A DNA stretch of 18,350 nt from assembly GCA_015655535.1 (NCBI GenBank), contig JAATEW010000081.1:1-18350 (forward strand), in the 5' to 3' direction. Positions within the stretch are counted from its first letter, which is position 1, and each line of letters begins with the position of its first letter. Shown here piece after piece: positions 6,913 to 12,821 of the stretch. Made by a program: the position numbers and the translations under genes. This DNA comes from Hyphomicrobiales bacterium. Its GTDB lineage: Bacteria > Pseudomonadota > Alphaproteobacteria > Rhizobiales > Beijerinckiaceae. The notes under the pieces are model-generated. The model saw only the letters and a program-made list of their open reading frames with translations. It searched no databases and had not been told where the DNA came from.

Positions 6913-6929
6913 CGAAACGGCGCGTTTCG
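6913..6929. promoter_or_regulatory. Palindrome upstream of the fabH-like gene
   Basis: CGAAACG-GCG-CGTTTCG, 7-bp perfect arms, lying between the terminator at 6969-6993 and the fabH-like start. An operator candidate by position and symmetry; no regulator can be named. Confidence 0.35.
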
Positions 6930-6960
6930 CTAGAGAGACGGACGCCAGAGAGGCCCCGGA

Positions 6961-6993
6961 CAAAAGAATAGGCCGGACACAAGGCCCGGCCTA
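6961..6993 (-). terminator. Rho-independent terminator (minus strand)
   Basis: Perfect 8-bp stem TAGGCCGG / CCGGCCTA (6969-6976 and 6986-6993), followed on the minus strand by TTCTTTTG. It ends the transcript of the small gene 7024-7296, and of the CsbD-like gene if they are co-transcribed, and isolates the fabH-like gene. Confidence 0.8.
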
Positions 6994-7023
6994 ATTGAAA
7001 CATTGCGTGAAGAGGCTACGAGG

Positions 7024-7296
7024 TCAGGCGCGGCGCTTCATCTGACGCGGCAGGACGATGTCGGCCTGATCCAGCTCGTAGGAGCGCTGCAGAAAGTTGA
7101 TCGTGTCGCGCGCTCCGCGCAAAACTTTGCCTTCGACGCGAGGCCGCACGGCGGCGAGGGTCCAATTGGTTCCGCCTTCGCAATGTTCGCGCGGCTGGAT
7201 GGTCACCTCGTGAATGCCCTCGAAACCGGGACACACTTTCAAGGATTGGAGAATGATGGACTGCAACTCTGTGCTCGATCTTGTTTCACGGGTCAT
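7024..7296 (-). CDS. Small conserved protein of unknown function
   Basis: 90 residues, beginning MTRETRSSTELQSIILQSLK and containing CPGFEGIHEVTIQPREHCEGGTN-like sequence (about residues 22-45), an alpha/beta pattern ending in LPRQMKRRA. It has no signal peptide or membrane segment. I recall similar short proteins as common in Rhizobiales, without assigned function. Start: ATG 7296 has AAGGAG 6 nt upstream. The frame is open to 7644, but that part overlaps the CsbD-like gene and has the biased look of a shadow frame. It lies 64 nt after the CsbD-like gene on the same strand, so it may be transcribed with it from the EcfG promoter at 7765-7789. A terminator follows. Confidence 0.75.
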   Translation of the reverse strand: MTRETRSSTELQSIILQSLKVCPGFEGIHEVTIQPREHCEGGTNWTLAAVRPRVEGKVLRGARDTINFLQRSYELDQADIVLPRQMKRRA

Positions 7297-7360
7297 GAGC
7301 GCTCCTTGCGGGAAATGGTCATGGCTGAATGAGGTGTCGAGATTATGAGGATCGACATGA

Positions 7361-7705
7361 TCAACGCGCAGCCCTATGAACGGCCCAGCCGACCAGATAG
7401 CCGAGCGCTCCGACGAGCAACAAAGTCTCGATCGGCTGCTTGCCGACTTGGGTTGCAATTTGGCGGGACCCATCCCTATAAGCGCGCTGACCGATGTCCG
7501 CCGCGTCGGAGATAACGTCGGGAATACGGTCCACCGCGTCGTTGAAGCCGTCCTTAGTACGGCCATAAAGATTTTGCGCCGCGCCGGCCACCTGGTCGGA
7601 GAGACCCTGGGCCTCGACGCCGGGCTTGTCGCCCGCCTTGCCAAGAAACTCTTCGCCCTTGCCGACGGCGCTCTTTACGGTTCCGTCCACGCGATTCATG
7701 TCCAT
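7361..7705 (-). CDS. CsbD-like general stress protein
   Basis: 114 residues. The N-terminal 55 residues (MDMNRVDGTVKSAVGKGEEF then QGLSDQVAGAAQNLYGRTKDG) follow the CsbD pattern of two amphipathic helices with the repeated G-K/A-G turns. The C-terminal part has a hydrophobic helix IETLLLVGALGYLVGWAVHR (about 90-110), so the protein is probably tied to the inner membrane. CsbD proteins are small stress-induced proteins of unknown molecular role. The start ATG 7705 has GAGGA 8 nt upstream and is preferred to the ATG two codons later. A perfect EcfG promoter (7765-7789) stands 60 nt upstream, consistent with the family's stress control. The small gene 7024-7296 follows on the same strand. Confidence 0.85.
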   Translation of the reverse strand: MDMNRVDGTVKSAVGKGEEFLGKAGDKPGVEAQGLSDQVAGAAQNLYGRTKDGFNDAVDRIPDVISDAADIGQRAYRDGSRQIATQVGKQPIETLLLVGALGYLVGWAVHRAAR

Positions 7706-8074
7706 AAGGCTTTTCCTCGCTTTTTCTGTGCCATGGTCGTGGCAAAACTGTTTGACCTTTGGCTAACGTCGGACTTCGCGTTCCGTTCCAGACAAGTTCA
7801 CCGAACCGTGATCCAAAACAAAGGATCAGCATGAGCTGGCGCGCGAATTTGCGCCGATTCCCCTTGTGCGAACCTGCCATGGTCAAGAAAACGATGCCGA
7901 AACCGCACTACGGCGGAAAATGTTCGCGCTTTCGGCTCAGACGAAGCCGTTTTTGCGAAAATCCATTTGCCGTTGTCTATTGCCTTGCCTATGGCCTCAG
8001 CCGGCAGGCCGCTTCCCGGCAAGCGCAAATTGAATCCTGAGTGACGTCGATAAAACGTCCTTCGAGAGGACCGA
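7706..8074. other. Divergent intergenic region, CsbD-like gene / CorA-like gene
   Basis: 369 nt between divergent genes. The left part holds the EcfG promoter on the minus strand. The rest has no recognisable small gene: a 93-codon plus frame and a 124-codon minus frame lack ribosome sites and protein character. A weak repeat GACGT-CGATAAA-ACGTC (8042-8058) lies just before the corA-like ribosome site. No metal-sensing leader could be identified by eye. Confidence 0.4.
7765..7789 (-). promoter_or_regulatory. EcfG general-stress promoter for the CsbD-like gene
   Basis: On the minus strand GGAAC-N16-CGTT, an exact match to the alphaproteobacterial EcfG consensus. GGAAC is repeated directly (GGAACGGAAC). 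The CGTT lies about 60 nt before ATG 7705, leaving a leader of about 50 nt. Confidence 0.75.
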
Positions 8075-9055
8075 ATGCTGGTTTTCCATACCTCAAACGC
8101 GCGCATAGAAACGCCGGTCAACGTCACCAAAGACGCTCTGCCGCAAAATACCTCATGGATCGACGCTCTCAATCCGGATGAAAAGGAAATCGCCTTTCTT
8201 GAGCGCGTGCTCGCGATCCGCGTACCGACCTATGACCGGCTCGTCGAAATCGAAAGTTCGAGCCGGCTCGCTACGGAACACGAGCATATTTTTCTGAGTC
8301 TCCCGCTTGTGGTTCGCACCCCGGACGGCATGCCGCACACGACGCCGGTCGGTTTCGTGGTGTCGAAGGAGATCTTGCTCACCCTGCATTTCGAAACATT
8401 GAAGGCCTTCGAGACCTGCTCGGTCCGCGTTCATGTGAACGGCGAACAGCAAGACAGCATGGGCCATTTCCTGACCATCGTCGAAAGCATCATCGATCAT
8501 GTCGCCGATGTCTTGGAACATGTCGGCACCGATCTCGACGATATTTCATGGCGCATCTTCAGCGAGGATGCCGCGCGCCGGCATGAGCCGCGCAAGGAAG
8601 GCGCCAATCTCCGCGGCGTGCTGCGTCAGGTCGGGCGGGCCGGCGATCTGACGGCGAAGATCAGCGACAGTCTTCTCGGCATGGGGCGTATGATCCCCTA
8701 TGTCGTTGCCAATGCGGCTGCCTATCTGACGCCCACGGCGAAGCAGCGGCTCTACAGCCTTTCGCGCGACATTACCTCGCTCAACGATTACGAGACGCAT
8801 CTCACCGACAAGATTCAGCTCCTCGTCGATGCCACGCTCGGCTTCACCAATGTCGAACAGAATAATGTCTTCAGGGTGCTGACAGTGTTTTCCATCATCG
8901 GGATACCGCCGACATTCGTTGCCAGCATGTATGGGATGAACTTCAAGACGATGCCGGAATATGACTGGACCTATGGCTATGCTTACGGCCTCGCCGTCAT
9001 TGCTTTGAGCGCCATCATCCCGGCCGTCTGGTTCAAATGGCGGGGCTGGTGGTGA
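8075..9055 (+). CDS. corA: CorA-family divalent metal (Mg2+/Co2+/Zn2+) transporter
   Basis: 326 residues. A large N-terminal cytoplasmic domain runs to about residue 265. Two membrane segments are packed at the C-terminus, FRVLTVFSIIGIPPTFVASM (about 266-285) and YGLAVIALSAIIPAVWFKWR (about 304-323). The signature YGMN (residues 286-289), which forms the pore mouth, follows the first segment directly. The short C-terminal tail RGWW is basic and aromatic, as usual. CorA forms a pentameric channel in the inner membrane. Metal preference within the family (Mg2+ uptake against Zn2+ efflux in the ZntB branch) cannot be settled from the sequence by eye. Start ATG 8075 with GAGAGG 6 nt upstream. It is divergent from the stress gene, and no operon is apparent. 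Confidence 0.9.
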   Translation: MLVFHTSNARIETPVNVTKDALPQNTSWIDALNPDEKEIAFLERVLAIRVPTYDRLVEIESSSRLATEHEHIFLSLPLVVRTPDGMPHTTPVGFVVSKEILLTLHFETLKAFETCSVRVHVNGEQQDSMGHFLTIVESIIDHVADVLEHVGTDLDDISWRIFSEDAARRHEPRKEGANLRGVLRQVGRAGDLTAKISDSLLGMGRMIPYVVANAAAYLTPTAKQRLYSLSRDITSLNDYETHLTDKIQLLVDATLGFTNVEQNNVFRVLTVFSIIGIPPTFVASMYGMNFKTMPEYDWTYGYAYGLAVIALSAIIPAVWFKWRGWW

Positions 9056-9118
9056 AAAACAAAAGACCCATCTTCATCGGTCTGGACTTTGAAATTGGAT
9101 AAGGTTTAGTTTCAACCC

Positions 9119-9412
9119 ATGGCAGGCGCCAAACGTATTCGACTCACCGACCGGCAATTCGGGTTGATTTCCCGCGCGCTCGCGGAACCGCGGCGCTACC
9201 GGCTCCTCAAGGAGATGAGCGCCTACGCCGATCCCATGCCCTGTACCGTCTTGCATAAGGCCCACCGCATCAGCGCCGCGACGCTCTCCCATCACGTCAA
9301 GGAATTGGAGATGGCCGGCCTGATCGAAATCGTCCGCGAAGGAAAATTTGCCAATCTCGTCCTTCAGCGCGACGTTCTCCAGGCCTATCTGAACCGGCTT
9401 TCAGAAATCTGA
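9119..9412 (+). CDS. ArsR-type winged helix-turn-helix regulator
   Basis: 97 residues, almost entirely a winged-helix domain. DRQFGLISRALAEPRRYRLL (11-30) matches the ArsR opening helices with the 'ALAxPxRxxLL' pattern. ISAATLSHHVKELEMAGLIE (51-70) is the recognition helix region. EGKFANLVLQRDVLQAYL (74-91) covers the wing and the last helix. The only Cys is Cys42, so the classical metal-binding CxC sites are missing, and it probably senses something other than arsenic or zinc. The ribosome site is weak (AAGG, 14 nt away). It precedes the SDR gene on the same strand by 135 nt, with a palindrome in the gap. ArsR-SDR pairs of this kind are common in Proteobacteria, with the regulator repressing the oxidoreductase. 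That role is inference here. Confidence 0.85.
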   Translation: MAGAKRIRLTDRQFGLISRALAEPRRYRLLKEMSAYADPMPCTVLHKAHRISAATLSHHVKELEMAGLIEIVREGKFANLVLQRDVLQAYLNRLSEI

Positions 9413-9497
9413 TCCCCCTCTCTTTATTTTAAGACGGCTTCGCCTTTTTGAAAGCGGCGCCCGTGCTTTTGCCATTTTCATACTTATATAATTCGAT

Positions 9498-9516
9498 AAT
9501 TGTCGAAATGACAATT
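9498..9516. promoter_or_regulatory. Palindromic operator candidate between regulator and SDR genes
   Basis: AATTGTC-GAAAT-GACAATT, 7-bp perfect arms with a 5-nt spacer, in an A/T-rich stretch (ACTTATATAATTCG just upstream looks like a promoter core). It lies about 32 nt before the SDR start codon, where a bound repressor would block transcription. It is the most likely site for the ArsR-type protein encoded upstream. Confidence 0.55.
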
Positions 9517-9547
9517 TGGTGAAAACGACGGGATCAGGAGATATCCG

Positions 9548-10297
9548 ATGGGTAAATTGACAGGCAAAGTCGCCGTGGTAACGGGCGCCTCGAAGGGGAT
9601 CGGCGCGGGCATTGCCAAGGGTCTCGCGGCCGAAGGCGCTTCCGTGGTGGTGAATTACGCATCGAGCAAGGAAGGCGCCGATCGCGTCGTCGCCGAGATC
9701 AAGGGCAAGGGCGGCACGGCTGTCGCCGTTCAAGGCGACGTGTCGAAAGCAGGTGACGTGGAACGGTTGTTTTCGGAAACGAAAAAGACCTTCGGATCGC
9801 TCGACATTCTCGTCAACAATGCCGGCGTCTATCAAGTGTTGCCGCTTGAGACGGTCACCGAGGAGGAATTCCACCGCGAGTTCAACACGAATGTGTTGGG
9901 CCTCATTCTCGCGACGCGCGAAGCGGTGAAATATTTCGGCGCCGAGGGCGGCAGCGTCATCAACATCGGTTCGACGGCAAGCCAGATCAATCCGCCCGGA
10001 ATGGTCGTCTACACGGCGACCAAAGGCGCCGTGGACGCGATCACACATGTGCTTGCCAAGGAGCTTGGCCCGAAGAAAATCCGGGTGAATTCCATCAACC
10101 CCGGCGGCGTCGAGACCGAAGGCGTCCATGCCATGGGCATCATCGGAACCGACTTCGAAAAATGGATGGTGGACCAGACTCCGCTCGGGCGTCTCGGCCA
10201 GCCGGACGATATCACGCCGGTGGCTGTGTTTCTGGCCTCGCCGGACTCGGGCTGGATGACCGGCGAACTTCTCCTGGCGTCGGGCGGCATGCGATAG
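9548..10297 (+). CDS. Short-chain dehydrogenase/reductase (classical SDR)
   Basis: 249 residues, the usual length of a classical SDR. The cofactor motif TGASKGIG (12-19) is followed by a loop VVVNYASSKEGA (33-44) with no acidic residue directly after the second strand, which suggests NADP(H). The structural motif NNAG is at 90-93. The catalytic tetrad is Asn115, Ser142, Tyr155, Lys159 (YTATKGA). The tail ends SGGMR. Closest in look to glucose-1-dehydrogenase or 3-oxoacyl-ACP reductase-like oxidoreductases, but the substrate cannot be assigned. Start ATG 9548 has AGGAG 7 nt upstream. Probably controlled by the ArsR-type regulator upstream through the palindrome at 9498-9516. Confidence 0.9.
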   Translation: MGKLTGKVAVVTGASKGIGAGIAKGLAAEGASVVVNYASSKEGADRVVAEIKGKGGTAVAVQGDVSKAGDVERLFSETKKTFGSLDILVNNAGVYQVLPLETVTEEEFHREFNTNVLGLILATREAVKYFGAEGGSVINIGSTASQINPPGMVVYTATKGAVDAITHVLAKELGPKKIRVNSINPGGVETEGVHAMGIIGTDFEKWMVDQTPLGRLGQPDDITPVAVFLASPDSGWMTGELLLASGGMR

Positions 10298-10465
10298 CTT
10301 GCCGCGCATTTCGCTATATAGCTGGGCTAGACAAACGTCCGGCTTTCGTTATATATATAAAATACCAATCGCGGCACGGTGAGCCCTCGAGCCGCATGGT
10401 GGAAAGCGTCGCTGTGCGCCAGCTTGCCGTTCGCAGCCCGGCAAAGCAAAATGCGCACCGCGCCT

Positions 10466-10531
10466 GATGGGCAGGTCTGAAAGATGAGGGTTTCCTCGGC
10501 CCTACTCTTCCGTCTGACAGACCTGCCCATC
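10466..10531. repeat. Long hairpin with 14-bp perfect arms
   Basis: GATGGGCAGGTCTG (10466-10479) and CAGACCTGCCCATC (10518-10531) are perfect reverse complements. The 38-nt loop contains a second, imperfect stem (AAGATGAGGG against CCCTACTCTT). The right side is followed by CTCCCTTTC, only a poor T tract. It may be a strong terminator, a structured RNA or a miniature palindromic element. Confidence 0.65.
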
Positions 10532-10543
10532 CTCCCTTTCAAA

Positions 10544-10587
10544 GCATGATCTCGAAAAGTTGCAGACTTTTCGGACCAAGATCATGC
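10544..10587. repeat. Dispersed palindromic repeat, copy 1
   Basis: Outer arms GCATGATCT / AGATCATGC and inner arms CGAAAAGT / ACTTTTCG around a TGCAG loop, with a few extra bases on the right. The GCATGATC...GAAAAG...CTTTTCG...GATCATGC layout is familiar from intergenic repeats of Rhizobiales. A degenerate second copy lies at 11627-11662. Confidence 0.7.
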
Positions 10588-10602
10588 GGTAAAACAAAAC
10601 TC

Positions 10603-10624
10603 AGAGCATGAACCATCATGCTCT
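10603..10624. repeat. Inverted repeat covering an ATG of the LLM frame
   Basis: AGAGCATGA-ACCA-TCATGCTCT, 9-bp perfect arms. It contains the in-frame ATG at 10608, which is one reason to start the LLM gene at 10641 instead. It resembles the outer part of the dispersed repeat (GAGCATGA). Confidence 0.6.
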
Positions 10625-10640
10625 ACCGCTGGAGCGTTTC

Positions 10641-11624
10641 ATGCGGCTTGGCCTGTTCTGTACCTATGAAAATCCAAGCCGCGACCAGCGCACCGCCTTC
10701 GCCGATCAAACGAGGCTTGTTGAGCATAGCGAAGCGCTCGGCTTCGACGAAGCCTGGATCGCCGAACATCATTTCAATCCGGACGCGATAAGCCCCGCCT
10801 GCCTCAATATCATCGCCTATCTCGCAGCCAAAACGCGGCATATCCGGCTCGGCTCGGCGGCCGTGCTCTTGCCCTATCATGTGCCGCTCAAAATCGCCGA
10901 GGACGTCGCGACGATCGATCTTTTGAGCGACGGGCGATTCGATTTCGGCCTCGGCAAAGGCGGGCCTTTTCCGCTGCAAAACAAGCATTTCGGCCTCGAT
11001 CCCGAGGACGCCCGCGGCAAGCTGGTCGAGGGGCTCAATCTCGTTACGCGGCTTCTTTATGAAAACGACGTGCATTTCGAGGGGCAGTTCTACCGCGCCG
11101 AGGGCGTGACGCTGACGCCGAAGCCGTTGCAGCAGCCGATCCCAACCTATATGGCCACATCAACCCGCGAGACGGTGCTGCTCGCCGCGCATCACGGCTA
11201 TGGCATCATGGCGGGTCCGCCCTTCCCGCTGGCGCAGGTCCGCGAAAGCGTGAAGACCTATCGCGATCTCGCCGGCACGACGCGCGACCCGAATCTCGTG
11301 CTGATCCGCTTCTATCATGTGGCGCCGACCGAGGCGCAGGCTTTGGATGAAGCCCGCGCGCTTTTGCATAATTTTGCCGAGCGCATGCAGGTGATGGCGG
11401 CCAAGCTGCAACCGGCCTGGGCCACATGGTTCGATGTCGACAGGCTGATCGCCGATTCGCTCATCGGCACGCCGGACACGATCGCGGCGAAAGCGCTGCA
11501 AATCGGCCGGGACCTGGCGCCCCGCAGCTTGATCTTGAAGCAAATCGGTCCGGATATGGCCAAACGCGCTCAAGATCTGACCTTGTTCGTCAACAAGATC
11601 AGGCCGGGCCTTATGGCAGCGTGA
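10641..11624 (+). CDS. LLM-class (luciferase-like) flavin-dependent oxidoreductase
   Basis: 327 residues of a TIM-barrel luciferase-like monooxygenase, which uses reduced FMN (or F420 in some branches) supplied by a reductase. The family pattern is clear: MRLGLFCTYENPSRDQ at the first strand, EALGFDEAWIAEHHFNPD (about 31-48), KTRHIRLGSAAVLLPYHVPL (64-83) and DLLSDGRFDFGLGKGG (95-110). The C-terminal SLIGTPDTIAAK is the usual 'GTP' segment. The substrate is unknown; members act on alkanesulfonates, aldehydes and other compounds. Start: ATG 10641 has GGAG 6 nt upstream and fits the family's N-terminus. The frame opens at ATG 10608, but that lies in a palindrome and lacks a ribosome site. No reductase gene is adjacent. 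Palindromic repeats stand on both sides. Confidence 0.88.
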   Translation: MRLGLFCTYENPSRDQRTAFADQTRLVEHSEALGFDEAWIAEHHFNPDAISPACLNIIAYLAAKTRHIRLGSAAVLLPYHVPLKIAEDVATIDLLSDGRFDFGLGKGGPFPLQNKHFGLDPEDARGKLVEGLNLVTRLLYENDVHFEGQFYRAEGVTLTPKPLQQPIPTYMATSTRETVLLAAHHGYGIMAGPPFPLAQVRESVKTYRDLAGTTRDPNLVLIRFYHVAPTEAQALDEARALLHNFAERMQVMAAKLQPAWATWFDVDRLIADSLIGTPDTIAAKALQIGRDLAPRSLILKQIGPDMAKRAQDLTLFVNKIRPGLMAA

Positions 11625-11626
11625 TT

Positions 11627-11662
11627 CCGAAAAGCCAGAGACTTTTCGGACGAAGGTCATGC
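11627..11662. repeat. Dispersed palindromic repeat, copy 2 (degenerate)
   Basis: CCGAAAAG (11627-11634) and CTTTTCGG (11642-11649), then ACGAAGGTCATGC. It shares CAGAGACTTTTCGGAC-like sequence and the GTCATGC end with copy 1, but the left outer arm is lost. It starts 3 nt after the LLM stop codon and may serve as its terminator. Confidence 0.55.
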
Positions 11663-11705
11663 CTCGAAATAAAAGCTGAGAGCCAATTCAGCAAAGCCCC
11701 GAAGA

Positions 11706-12029
11706 TCAGGCGCGCGGTGCCGCGGCACGGCGTGATGTGCGGCGCTCGACGACCACGGTGCGGCCAGCGCCCGCGCGGCCCGTCGGCGTCACGATCTGCT
11801 GCGAGACGGTCCGCATCGGTGCCATGGTCTTCATGACTTCGGCGCGCACCTCATCGACCGGCAGATCCATGAGCGATGCCGCGAACTCGATCTGCTCGTG
11901 CAATTGATCCGTCAGACCCTGGGCAGCCGCCATGGCTTCCTGCAAGGTCGGCGGATCGTGCCGAACCCTGCGGCCGCCATATTTCGTGTTCCAAGTCGGG
12001 TTCCAAGTCGGGTTCGAAGTCGCGCTCAT
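11706..12029 (-). CDS. Small conserved protein of unknown function
   Basis: 107 residues. The centre reads KYGGRRVRHDPPTLQEAMAA and QGLTDQLHEQIEFAASLMDL, followed by PVDEVRAEVMKT. This is a helical, charged protein that I recall as conserved in Rhizobiales without function. The C-terminus is Arg/Ala-rich (VVVERRTSRRAAAPRA), which may bind nucleic acid or be disordered. Start: ATG 12029 (MSATSN) has GGA 6 nt upstream. The ATG at 12059 has no ribosome site. A 12-bp tandem repeat encodes the N-terminal PTWN-PTWN. An 8-bp-arm palindrome lies about 45-60 nt upstream of the chosen start. No membrane segment or signal peptide. Confidence 0.7.
   Translation of the reverse strand: MSATSNPTWNPTWNTKYGGRRVRHDPPTLQEAMAAAQGLTDQLHEQIEFAASLMDLPVDEVRAEVMKTMAPMRTVSQQIVTPTGRAGAGRTVVVERRTSRRAAAPRA
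11988..12023. repeat. 12-bp tandem repeat, three copies
   Basis: GTTCCAAGTCGG at 11988-11999 and 12000-12011, then a two-mismatch copy GTTCGAAGTCGC at 12012-12023. It is in frame with the gene and gives the N-terminal ATSN-PTWN-PTWN, so copy number can change without breaking the frame. Confidence 0.8.
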
Positions 12030-12072
12030 AACCTGTCCGAAGCAATTAGCCGTCCACATGAGATAGAGCGCT

Positions 12073-12091
12073 TTTATTGCGGTGCAATAAA
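12073..12091. promoter_or_regulatory. Palindrome upstream of the small conserved gene
   Basis: TTTATTGC-GGT-GCAATAAA, 8-bp perfect arms with a 3-nt centre, in an A/T-rich stretch upstream of the minus-strand gene starting at 12029. An operator candidate; the regulator is unknown. Confidence 0.4.
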
Positions 12092-12192
12092 TTTAATGCC
12101 GCACATCTAATGCAATCGGGTCATGTGATATTTCTATCAAAAGCCCCATGACGGCGGCGCGGATGGCCAATCCGTTGTTTCACGGCATGTTT

Positions 12193-12819
12193 TTATGCGA
12201 GGCAGGCCTTGGCAAAGGCCTGGAAGGCGCGCGCCCGATGCGAAAGCGCTTCCGATCCATCGTCCGGGATCGAATGTTTTTCCACAGCCCACATTTCGCC
12301 GAAGGTCTTGTCGTGGCCATCCGGCAGGAAGATTGGATCATAGCCAAACCCCAATCCGCCGCGCGGCGGGAAGATGAGGGTTCCGAAGACCTTGCCCTCG
12401 AAGCTCCTGACGGCGCCGTCAGGCTGCGCCAAGGAAATCGCCGAGACGAAATGCGCACGAAAAGGCGGCTTTGCACCCTTGGCGGCAAGCTCTTTTTCAA
12501 GCTTTTGCATGGCGGCGGCGAAGTCCCGTCCCTCACCCGCGTAACGCGCGGAATAAATGCCTGGCGCGCCATCGAGCGCATCGACGCAAAGACCCGAATC
12601 ATCGGCGATCGCCGGCAGGCCGGAACCTTTCGCCGAAGCCAGCGCCTTCAGTTCGGCATTGGCGATGAAAGTGTCCCCAGTTTCTTCGGGCTCGGGAAGC
12701 CCGAGATCGCCCGCCGACACGGCCTCGACTCCATAAGGCTTCAAAAGCGCGGCGATCTCCCAGAGCTTGCCGGGATTATGCGTCGCGATGACGAGTCTGC
12801 CCTCGATCAATCGCGGCAT
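12193..12819 (-). CDS. rdgB: Non-canonical purine NTP pyrophosphatase (RdgB/HAM1)
   Basis: 208 residues. It hydrolyses XTP, ITP and dITP to monophosphates, keeping deaminated purines out of DNA and RNA. The family motifs are in order: ATHNPGKLWEI (12-22), the substrate and metal loop DDSGLCVDALDGAPGIYSAR (73-92), GLGFGYDPIFLPDGHDKTFG (about 153-172) and the C-terminal SHRARAFQAF. The length matches the family. It is the second gene of an rph-rdgB operon: only 2 nt separate the rph stop from this ATG, so translation is probably coupled. rph and rdgB are also neighbours in many other Proteobacteria. Downstream there is only a 160-nt gap and no hemW-like gene, which often follows in Alphaproteobacteria. 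Confidence 0.95.
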   Translation of the reverse strand: MPRLIEGRLVIATHNPGKLWEIAALLKPYGVEAVSAGDLGLPEPEETGDTFIANAELKALASAKGSGLPAIADDSGLCVDALDGAPGIYSARYAGEGRDFAAAMQKLEKELAAKGAKPPFRAHFVSAISLAQPDGAVRSFEGKVFGTLIFPPRGGLGFGYDPIFLPDGHDKTFGEMWAVEKHSIPDDGSEALSHRARAFQAFAKACLA

Positions 12820-12821
12820 TT

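Larger units (their letters stand above)
10298..10640. other. Intergenic region rich in palindromes
   Basis: 343 nt between the SDR and LLM genes. Contents in order: a 10-bp palindrome GCTATATAGC (10313-10322), an A/T-rich tract TATATATAAAATA near 10350-10365 that could be a promoter, a large hairpin (10466-10531), a palindromic repeat (10544-10587) and a second inverted repeat (10603-10624). A 71-codon minus frame covers part of it, but has no ribosome site and a composition typical of a shadow frame. Confidence 0.5.

Noticed and set aside
7759..8172. Frames on both strands in the csbD-corA gap (93 and 124 codons)
   Set aside because: One covers the EcfG promoter, the other overlaps corA; neither has a ribosome site or conserved look.
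10327..10542. 71-codon minus frame before the LLM gene
   Set aside because: It runs through the 14-bp-arm hairpin and other palindromes; a structured non-coding region explains the sequence better.
11988..12023. CRISPR-like or satellite repeat
   Set aside because: Units are contiguous 12-mers without spacers and are in frame within a gene; it is a short coding tandem repeat.
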